A stretch of 7,388 nt of DNA. Source: Candidatus Zhuqueibacterota bacterium. Its GTDB lineage: Bacteria; Zhuqueibacterota; QNDG01. A program made the position numbers and the translations under genes. This document shows, in pieces, positions 1 through 5,641 of this stretch (the first letter of the stretch is position 1; every line of letters starts with the position of its first letter). The DNA lies in NCBI GenBank assembly GCA_003645915.1, contig QNDG01000058.1:1-7388 (forward strand), read 5' to 3'. The notes beneath the pieces are model-generated. The model saw only the letters and a program-made list of their open reading frames with translations. It did no database searches and was not told the origin of the DNA.

Positions 1-36
1 AATATTTTGATAATTTCATCAGTCAAACTCCTCATT

Positions 37-3000
37 TCAACGAATAAGGATAAATTTACGGGCTTTATGATAATTCCCTGAAATTAAAACTGCAACATAC
101 AAACCACTGCCTGCATTACGTCCTGATCCATCTTTTCCGTTCCATGTTGTATGGTTCCATCCTGCAAGAGCAGGCGCATCAAAAACAGTGGCAATATATG
201 CTCCTGAAATATCATACACCTTGATCTCTGCTCTCCTGTTGGAAGTCAGCCTGAACCGCATACCAAGTTCGGATTCCTGATCAGGAATAAACTTGTTTTT
301 ATCAAGAAAAAACTGGTTGCTGCTCTTTACAAGAACCGAAGATGAAGCAGAGTACTCAACATCCCACATATCTTTTGTATACAGAGTAATAACTATATGC
401 TCTTCAGTCGAAGTTGTTCTCATTCTTGTGTCTGTCAGATCAGGATTAACTGTTACCCAGACTTTTGATTTCAGATCAGTCGAAGATATAAACTGATCGG
501 CATAAGTGCTGTTTTGTGATCCGTCTTCGTAAGATACCGTAAGATCCCACCAGACCGCATCAATGGGGCTCATAACTTCAACTTTAATACTGTCTCCCGG
601 TTCAATCTCAGAAGGAGTGGCTTTAATTTCCGGATCAGGCACTACATGCCCCACACACAACACCGAATCCTGCGCAAAGTTATTGTTTAGCAACGTATCT
701 GAAAGAGAAAAAACTCTGACCCCGTTTACCTGCATTATATCCCATGGAGGCATCAGAGAATCTACTCTGCAAACATAACTAAACTCCTTTGAAGCACCGT
801 TTGGCTTAAGTTTTGACAACTGCCACTTTAACGTATCTCCGGTAAGAGTATATTCCGCTCCTGTAAATGATTTTAGATTCAGTCTGTCCGGAATAACATC
901 CGTAAACTCTATATCCTCACATGCAAGCTGTCCTTTATTTGTAACCTTAATATGATAAATAACAGTCTGTCCCGGACCTGTAATCTTTAAAGTATCAGTT
1001 CCCGTAATAGATACGGAATCTGTCACAGCCTTTTTTGTAATTGCCAGGTCACCGCCCTGCAGCGGCACATAAGTTATGAAACTACTGTCCCTGTTATTTG
1101 AATAAATCGTATCCTGAACAGAACTTAAAACAACAAGATCCTTAAAAACAGTTGCCCCTGCAAGTCTTAACGTATCAACAAGACACTTGAATTCTATCTT
1201 CTTTGTTTCTCTTATGTTCATATATCCGATATTCCACAATACAGTATCACCCTTGGTATTGGATACACCAGGGCTGCTGGAAATTACCTTGCAGAAAGGA
1301 GGAAGATAGTTTGAAACCAATGACGCAGACACATTTTTATGCCCCACATTTCTGATAAAAATATTAAAATCCACAGTATCCTGAGGTTGTACGAAAAAAG
1401 TTGTATCAGAACCGTTTACAGAATACTGCCTGGTCTTAATAAACTGAGAAATTGCAAGATCCGCAGCTCCGTCAGGACTTAAGTAATCTTCGGTATCCGT
1501 ATCTTTTATACTGTTAATACTTACACCAAGCTCCACAGTACGCCATATTTTGTTCTGAATAGTATCAGAAGAGAAATGAGAAATAAGATAGTAACGTGAA
1601 GCCATATCCGAAGGATTTGAAGTATCAACTTCTGTTATCTGCATGGAAGGTCTTACATTACTGTTATCAGGAGTAGAAGGATCTCCTTTATGATATTCCT
1701 TTAATTTATACCATATATCCCCCACAGTCAGGCCGTTATCTGCTTTTCCTGCCGTACCTGCCCACGATGCTCTGCTTGCAAGATCCGAAATATAGTTATT
1801 ATTCTGATCAAAAACTCTTGCTCTTGTTATTATATGTTCGGGGAATGATCCGTTAATACCATTGCATGAAACAAGATAAGAAACCTGCTCTATCTGCAGA
1901 TCAACCTGAGTAATGCCTATGGTAACAGAACATGTATCCTCATTGTTTGTTTCGCTTAATTCCGCGACCTCTTGTGTGTAATCAGCATAAATCTTTATGT
2001 TGTTAATACCTTCAGGAGGATCTCTCCAGGTACCTGTCACAAGAACCGAATCCCCGGCCTGTAATGTGCTGACAGAATCAACTGCAATCATATTGGAATA
2101 ATTATCTGCAAAAAAGTAAACCGTAAACAGATTTTCCGCATCTGCATTGCCTTTATTATAAACATAGGCATTTATCTGCAAAGGATAGTGTGGAGAAGGA
2201 ACAAAATTCGGTTTAATACATTTTACTGTAAAGTCCGGATTTCCTGCAGAATAAACTCTTACCTGCACACTGTTATCGAAAAGATCTGAATCAAAAGGCT
2301 CGCTTACAGTAGCTGTATTCAAAAGAGCGACCTTTTCCTGGGGCATTATATTATTCACTTTTGCAGTATATCCTATTTTTATACTTTCTCCTGTATTAAG
2401 CATAGGAATATTCCATACTGCCCTGTTCCCTGTTACATCATCCGGTTGAACTGTAAACTTTAAAAATTTCAGAGAATCACTTATCTGATCTGTAATTAAA
2501 ATGTCCTCTGCAACACCAGGACCTTGGTTAAGAACCATAATTTCATAATTTACCGTATCCCCTGCACTTGTAAAAAGCAGTGTGTCTCCGTTTTCCACAA
2601 CAAAACTTTTTGTAACAGCTTTTTTACTTATCCGGACATTCCTCGGGGTAAACGGCACGTAGTATTCACCCTGCCCCCTGCCTTCATTACTGTCCTGATC
2701 TCTGACTGTAACATCAACAATACGCCAGGTGCCGTTGGTTCTTTGATCTGTAGTTGTTGTTGCAAGTATGTAATATCCCTGAATATCACGATATATTGAG
2801 AGATAAATTGCAGAAATATCATCCGCCCTGTTTGCTCTTGTATATGTACCGCCTGTGGAATATGCCATTGTTCTTAATGATACTTCGTCAATATCAGAAC
2901 CGCTGCCAATACCAATGGAGTATATTGCTATGTCATTTTCATTGGCAAATTCAATCAACTGCTCCAGAGTAATACCACCCTTATCATCCATTCCGTCGCT

Positions 3001-3720
3001 GTAAACTATTACAACTCTTCTTCCCGGTTGATTAACGCACTGCTCAAGAGCTTTGTAAACCCCCTTAAAAAGAGCTGTACCGCTTCTGTCCGGAGTAGGT
3101 GTATCAATTGCATTAATAAGCAAAGTTGTATCAGATGTAAATGTCTGATAAACTTTAATATTGTCCGTGATTTTTATTACAGCAATCTTATCATCATTAC
3201 TTATCTGCCTGATAAACTGTTTTGCAGCATCTTCAATTACTTCAAGATTATTAATGCTTCCTGAATAATCCATGGCAAGAGCAACAGATGCTCCATAACC
3301 TTCCAATCTTGGGACTTCTGTAACCATATATTCAGGATTCATTAATTTTACGTTATTGTTAGCCGGTATGGATACGTTTTCTTTATGATATTCCAGAATT
3401 ACTTTCCATATATTATCTACTTTTTCTCCGTTTTCAGCTGTATCCTCTGCTCTCAACCATCTTGAAGAATCTGCAAGACCATGAACATACCTGCCATTTT
3501 TATCCCGGACAGTAATTACAGAAAGAACCGGATTAGGAAACCCTGCTGTTTTCCCTCTTAACACAGTAGTATCGGAGATTGAGACTTTTTCAAACTTAAT
3601 ATTTAAATTATCCGTTTGTGGGAAAAGAGTCTGAGAAATAATGACAAGAGGGATTATTATCCGCTTAAATATTTTTAAGAGCTCAGAAGGATCGCCAAAA
3701 AAATATTCGGTCCTGAACAT
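37..3720 (-). CDS. Secreted multidomain VWA / DUF11 / CARDB protein with FlgD-like C-terminal sorting domain
   Basis: Predicted large exported protein of 1227 residues, probably an adhesion or surface-display protein; the ligand is unknown. A hydrophobic segment at residues 21-33, preceded by K and R residues, looks like a signal peptide, although its n-region is unusually long. Domains in order: a flanking beta module (about 41-136); a VWA domain (137-316) with a complete MIDAS metal site, D151-x-S153-x-S155, T215 in SGTAL and D242 in YSDG; a tail strand (to about 355); DUF11-like repeat 1 (361-490); a CARDB-like domain (494-602); a second flanking module without a VWA core (604-752); DUF11-like repeats 2 (754-884) and 3 (889-1022); an Ig-like region (1028-1133); and a FlgD-like Ig domain (1137-1227). 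Repeats 1 and 3 share the motif KKAVT. The start is fixed by AAGGAG five bases upstream. The architecture is clear; the biological role is not. Confidence 0.9.
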   Translation of the reverse strand: MFRTEYFFGDPSELLKIFKRIIIPLVIISQTLFPQTDNLNIKFEKVSISDTTVLRGKTAGFPNPVLSVITVRDKNGRYVHGLADSSRWLRAEDTAENGEKVDNIWKVILEYHKENVSIPANNNVKLMNPEYMVTEVPRLEGYGASVALAMDYSGSINNLEVIEDAAKQFIRQISNDDKIAVIKITDNIKVYQTFTSDTTLLINAIDTPTPDRSGTALFKGVYKALEQCVNQPGRRVVIVYSDGMDDKGGITLEQLIEFANENDIAIYSIGIGSGSDIDEVSLRTMAYSTGGTYTRANRADDISAIYLSIYRDIQGYYILATTTTDQRTNGTWRIVDVTVRDQDSNEGRGQGEYYVPFTPRNVRISKKAVTKSFVVENGDTLLFTSAGDTVNYEIMVLNQGPGVAEDILITDQISDSLKFLKFTVQPDDVTGNRAVWNIPMLNTGESIKIGYTAKVNNIMPQEKVALLNTATVSEPFDSDLFDNSVQVRVYSAGNPDFTVKCIKPNFVPSPHYPLQINAYVYNKGNADAENLFTVYFFADNYSNMIAVDSVSTLQAGDSVLVTGTWRDPPEGINNIKIYADYTQEVAELSETNNEDTCSVTIGITQVDLQIEQVSYLVSCNGINGSFPEHIITRARVFDQNNNYISDLASRASWAGTAGKADNGLTVGDIWYKLKEYHKGDPSTPDNSNVRPSMQITEVDTSNPSDMASRYYLISHFSSDTIQNKIWRTVELGVSINSIKDTDTEDYLSPDGAADLAISQFIKTRQYSVNGSDTTFFVQPQDTVDFNIFIRNVGHKNVSASLVSNYLPPFCKVISSSPGVSNTKGDTVLWNIGYMNIRETKKIEFKCLVDTLRLAGATVFKDLVVLSSVQDTIYSNNRDSSFITYVPLQGGDLAITKKAVTDSVSITGTDTLKITGPGQTVIYHIKVTNKGQLACEDIEFTDVIPDRLNLKSFTGAEYTLTGDTLKWQLSKLKPNGASKEFSYVCRVDSLMPPWDIMQVNGVRVFSLSDTLLNNNFAQDSVLCVGHVVPDPEIKATPSEIEPGDSIKVEVMSPIDAVWWDLTVSYEDGSQNSTYADQFISSTDLKSKVWVTVNPDLTDTRMRTTSTEEHIVITLYTKDMWDVEYSASSSVLVKSSNQFFLDKNKFIPDQESELGMRFRLTSNRRAEIKVYDISGAYIATVFDAPALAGWNHTTWNGKDGSGRNAGSGLYVAVLISGNYHKARKFILIR
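40..312 (-). other. FlgD-like Ig / type IX secretion-type C-terminal domain (region of the VWA gene)
   Basis: Codes for residues 1137-1227 of the VWA protein. The pattern VYDISG, then AGWNHTTWNGKDGSG, then GSGLYV, and a basic end ARKFILIR is the usual layout of the FlgD Ig-like fold that terminates many secreted proteins in the FCB group. In Bacteroidota, such C-terminal domains direct substrates to the type IX secretion system and are then cleaved or anchored. Use of that system here is inferred from the domain; no secretion-system gene is in the window. Confidence 0.7.
1471..1839 (-). repeat. Internal duplication copy B: flank and tail retained, VWA core absent
   Basis: Codes for residues about 628-750. 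It matches copy A in the leading flank (VFDQNNNYISDLA, W, NG, V.DIW, EYHK, P..N.NV, M, ITEV) and in the tail (YYLI, IWRTVELGVS, then a DUF11-like repeat). From TEV to the YY pair there are 12 residues here against 180 in copy A, a net difference of about 168 residues. All MIDAS residues are therefore missing and this copy cannot bind metal as a VWA domain would. The reading frame is intact, so it is a remodelled domain and not a broken gene. Confidence 0.75.
2641..3528 (-). repeat. Internal duplication copy A: flank + intact VWA + tail strand
   Basis: Codes for residues about 65-360. The segment has a leading flank (VRDKNGRYVHGLA, then W, NG, IW, EYHK, NV, M, TEV), the whole VWA core with its metal site, and a tail (YYIL, then TWRIVDVTV) that leads into DUF11-like repeat 1. 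The same flank and tail landmarks recur in the same order in copy B. The repeat is visible at protein level and is not a near-identical DNA repeat, so the duplication is old. Confidence 0.75.
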
Positions 3721-3725
3721 AGTTT

Positions 3726-3731
3726 CTCCTT
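3726..3731 (-). promoter_or_regulatory. Ribosome binding site for the VWA protein
   Basis: Read on the minus strand this is AAGGAG, followed by five bases and then ATG. It supports the ATG at 3720 even though that start gives an unusually long n-region before the hydrophobic signal segment. No other ATG lies between this start and the hydrophobic core. Confidence 0.75.
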
Positions 3732-3805
3732 AAAATTGGATACAATTACTCTGATAAATGATAGTTTTTGGAATTTACTTAAATTATTTCTTAATAAACT
3801 AACAT

Positions 3806-3834
3806 AAGTTACTTATTTTTTATAATATTGTCAA
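3806..3834 (-). promoter_or_regulatory. Candidate promoter of the VWA gene
   Basis: On the minus strand a perfect TTGACA (3834-3829) is followed by 17 bases and TAACTT (3811-3806), which matches the -10 consensus TATAAT at only three of six positions, although the region is very AT-rich. It would give a leader of roughly 80 bases. The -35 element lies inside the left arm of the palindrome at 3827-3866, so a protein bound there could block it. The -10 preferences of this lineage are unknown to me. Confidence 0.4.
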
Positions 3835-3866
3835 GTCTTTTTCATTTGTGAAATAAATTTGACAAT
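3827..3866. promoter_or_regulatory. 40-bp imperfect palindrome, candidate operator between divergent genes
   Basis: The outer arms ATTGTCAA (3827-3834) and TTGACAAT (3859-3866) are perfect inverted copies, and the inner arms TTTCA (3840-3844) and TGAAA (3849-3853) share exactly the same centre. Over the 20 symmetric positions, 15 are complementary and two more are G-T pairs. Each outer arm contains TTGACA pointing outward; only the minus-strand copy has a -10-like element at 17-bp spacing. It may be an operator or a chance symmetry in AT-rich DNA. It lacks the run of T expected of a terminator. Confidence 0.4.
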
Positions 3867-4052
3867 TTCGTAACAATTCTTCTCTTAATTCATAAAATAC
3901 ATGCATAAACCCGACTTGCTGCTGTTTTTACATCTGAGATTGTAAATTAAAAGAAATATGCTTATTTTGGTGACCCTGTTTAACATAAATTGACCCAACA
4001 GCAACGTTATTTTTAGCTGATTACTAAAACCACCGCATTATTTTAAAACATA

Positions 4053-4081
4053 TTTACATTGAGGCTCTCTGACTGTATATT
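4053..4081 (+). promoter_or_regulatory. Candidate promoter of the YghO-like gene
   Basis: TTTACA (4053-4058) and TATATT (4076-4081) are separated by exactly 17 bases. Each hexamer matches the housekeeping-sigma consensus at five of six positions, making this the best promoter match in the window. A start near 4088 would give a leader of about 190 bases, which is long for such a gene, so a closer promoter cannot be excluded. Confidence 0.5.
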
Positions 4082-4265
4082 CAACATAGATGTAATTTTA
4101 TACGCAACAATAAGTGCGCCCATAAAAAGAGAAAATATTTCTTACATATTGATTGATTTTAATTGCTAATGAAAAAAAAAATTTGTACTATCAGTAAGGC
4201 TGAGATTTTTCCTGATCATACCTTTCAAAAAAATAAAATTTCTGTTACACTTTTAACAATTTTGC

Positions 4266-4278
4266 GGAGGCTTAGTTG
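4266..4278 (+). promoter_or_regulatory. Ribosome binding site deciding a TTG start
   Basis: GGAGG (4266-4270) is followed by five bases and TTG (4276-4278). The spacing is ideal. The protein read from this TTG begins at the point where YghO-like family similarity would be expected, with the family motif FPYKLYK at residues 20-26. An ATG in the next usable position would remove conserved N-terminal sequence. Confidence 0.75.
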
Positions 4279-5403
4279 CAGATCACTATTAAAGAAGTTC
4301 AGAACAAGAGGGATCTTAAAAAATTTGTTTTATTCCCATACAAGCTGTATAAAAACAATAAATACTGGGTTCCGCCATTACGATTTGACGAGATGAACAC
4401 TCTGGACTGGAACAAAAATCCGGCATTGGATTTTTGCGAAGCAAAATACTGGATGGCATATCAAAAAGGCAAAATTGTCGGCAGAATTGCAGGCATTATA
4501 ACCCACAGATACATTGAAAAATGGGGTCAGAAAAATGCCAGATTCGGATGGATAGACTTTATTGACAATATTGAAGTATTAAAAGCCCTTATTAATAAAG
4601 TTGAAAACTGGGCAAGAGAAAAAGGCATGGATGCAGTCGAAGGCCCGCTTGGATTTACAGATCTTGATTATGAAGGTATGCTTATACAGGGTTTTGAAGA
4701 ACTGGGAACAATGGCAGGAATTTATAACTTTCCCTACTATCCCAAATTAATTGAACAACTCGGATACAGAAAAGAAGTGGACTGGGTGGAATTTGAGATA
4801 AAGACACCTGACCATGTTCCGGAAAAAATTCAGCGCATTGCACAAATTTCTCTAAAACGCAACAAGTTAAAAATTCTGGACATCAGAAAGAAAAAAGATC
4901 TGTTAAAATACGCTAAAGATATGTTCTATGTGCTGAATGCCAGCTACGATAATATCTTCGGTTTTGTTCCGCTGACCGACAAGCAGATAGATATGTATAT
5001 TAAACAGTACTTTGGATTTATAAAAACCGATTACATATCAATAATTATTGATGAAAACGACAAGGTTGCGGCATTCGGCATTACTATGCCCTCTTTTTCC
5101 AGAGCTCTTCAAAAATGCAGAGGAAAGCTTTTCCCCTTTGGTTTTTTACATCTTTTAAAAGCAATGTATAAAAATGACACAATAGACCTCTATATTATTG
5201 GTGTAAGACCCGACCTTCAGGCAAAGGGCGTTAATGCAATAATGTTTAACGAACTAATAAAAATAATATCCGGCCATAATTTTGTCAAAGCAGAAACCAA
5301 TTATGAACTGGAGCACAACACAAAAGTTCAGGCCCAGTGGAAATTTTTTGAAAAAAGGCTGCATAAGAAAAGAAGGTGCTATAAAAAAGAACTTTCTAAT
5401 TAA
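4276..5403 (+). CDS. YghO-like GNAT-fold protein, putative N-acetyltransferase
   Basis: Cytosolic protein of 375 residues, with no signal peptide or membrane segment, resembling the conserved-hypothetical family typified by E. coli YghO (similar length, about 390). Family landmarks are FPYKLYKNNKYWVPPL (20-35), KNPALDF (47-53), the strand VGRIAGI (68-74) where the family has a similar VGRI segment, EGPLGFTDLDYEGMLIQGF (122-140), the YNFPYYPKLIEQLGYRKEVDW stretch (150-170), and the C-terminal YIIGVRPDLQAKGVNAIMF (306-324). The last is like GNAT motif A, which binds acetyl-CoA pyrophosphate, though the usual Q/R-x-x-G-x-G/A loop is only partly kept (QAKGVN). No substrate is known for the family, so enzymatic activity is inference. 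The TTG start is supported by GGAGG. A terminator begins eight bases after the stop, so the gene is probably transcribed alone. Confidence 0.8.
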   Translation: MQITIKEVQNKRDLKKFVLFPYKLYKNNKYWVPPLRFDEMNTLDWNKNPALDFCEAKYWMAYQKGKIVGRIAGIITHRYIEKWGQKNARFGWIDFIDNIEVLKALINKVENWAREKGMDAVEGPLGFTDLDYEGMLIQGFEELGTMAGIYNFPYYPKLIEQLGYRKEVDWVEFEIKTPDHVPEKIQRIAQISLKRNKLKILDIRKKKDLLKYAKDMFYVLNASYDNIFGFVPLTDKQIDMYIKQYFGFIKTDYISIIIDENDKVAAFGITMPSFSRALQKCRGKLFPFGFLHLLKAMYKNDTIDLYIIGVRPDLQAKGVNAIMFNELIKIISGHNFVKAETNYELEHNTKVQAQWKFFEKRLHKKRRCYKKELSN

Positions 5404-5410
5404 AATAACC

Positions 5411-5447
5411 AGTAAAAAAGGCAGATAAAATTTCTGCCTTTTTTACT
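5411..5447 (+). terminator. Rho-independent terminator after the YghO-like gene
   Basis: AGTAAAAAAGGCAGA (5411-5425) and TCTGCCTTTTTTACT (5433-5447) form a perfect 15-bp stem around a 7-base loop. The GC-rich core GGCAGA/TCTGCC is followed by six T, as expected for an intrinsic terminator. Because the stem also has six A on its left side, it should work in both directions, although no opposing gene ends here. Confidence 0.9.
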
Positions 5448-5494
5448 GTCATAAGCATGCAAATTAATTTATTTTGAATATATTCTAAAGATAA

Positions 5495-5516
5495 TAGATG
5501 TTATATATTGCATCTA
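5495..5516. promoter_or_regulatory. Short imperfect palindrome upstream of the membrane kinase gene
   Basis: TAGATG (5495-5500) and CATCTA (5511-5516) are perfect inverted copies around ten bases whose central six, ATATAT, are also symmetric. It lies after the terminator and about 70 bp before the candidate promoter at 5563-5591. It could be an operator, but a chance symmetry in AT-rich DNA is just as likely. Confidence 0.2.
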
Positions 5517-5562
5517 ACAATGCCAGGCCGCAAATACAGCTAACAGGAACAAAACAAATATC

Positions 5563-5591
5563 TTGATTTTATCAAATAAAATAATTAAAAT
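5563..5591 (+). promoter_or_regulatory. Candidate promoter of the fused kinase gene
   Basis: TTGATT (5563-5568) and TAAAAT (5586-5591) are 17 bases apart; the -10 matches at five of six positions and the -35 at four. It would give a leader of about 45 bases, and it follows a strong terminator, so a promoter is needed here. An inverted pair TGATTTTA (5564-5571) / TAAAATCA (5586-5593) overlaps both hexamers. Confidence 0.4.
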
Positions 5592-5641
5592 CATAGGATT
5601 AATAGATAAAATAAATTACTCAACTACGGACAGGTTATAAT

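Larger units (their letters stand above)
3721..4275. other. 555-bp divergent intergenic region
   Basis: The region separates the minus-strand VWA gene from the plus-strand acetyltransferase-like gene. It contains the VWA ribosome binding site and candidate promoter, the palindrome at 3827-3866, a better-matched plus-strand promoter at 4053-4081, and the GGAGG site before the TTG start. Between about 3870 and 4050 I see no convincing gene, tRNA, riboswitch or terminator. The only open frames there are very short and have no ribosome binding site. Confidence 0.6.

Noticed and set aside
1..36. Possible terminator downstream of the VWA gene.
   Set aside because: No hairpin followed by a T run (in the minus-strand sense) is visible in the 36 bases available; it may lie beyond the window edge.
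2524..2972. Several plus-strand open frames opposite the VWA gene.
   Set aside because: They are antisense to a clearly coding frame with a full VWA metal site, have unusual composition and show no ribosome binding sites.
3820..3906. A 28-residue minus-strand open frame across the palindrome.
   Set aside because: No ribosome binding site precedes its ATG, and it overlaps the candidate promoter of the VWA gene, so it is most likely chance.
3901..3945. A 14-residue plus-strand open frame rich in leucine (MHKPDLLLFLHLRL), reminiscent of a leader peptide.
   Set aside because: It has no ribosome binding site, its leucines are not a run of regulatory codons, no terminator or anti-terminator hairpin follows, and no leucine-pathway gene is next to it.
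4163..4396. A 77-residue plus-strand open frame overlapping the start of the YghO-like gene in another frame.
   Set aside because: It lacks a ribosome binding site, its sequence resembles no family I know, and the overlapping frame has clear family motifs and a strong GGAGG site.
5476..5485. Perfect 10-bp palindrome GAATATATTC.
   Set aside because: Such short AT-rich palindromes are expected by chance, and it is not placed on a recognisable promoter.
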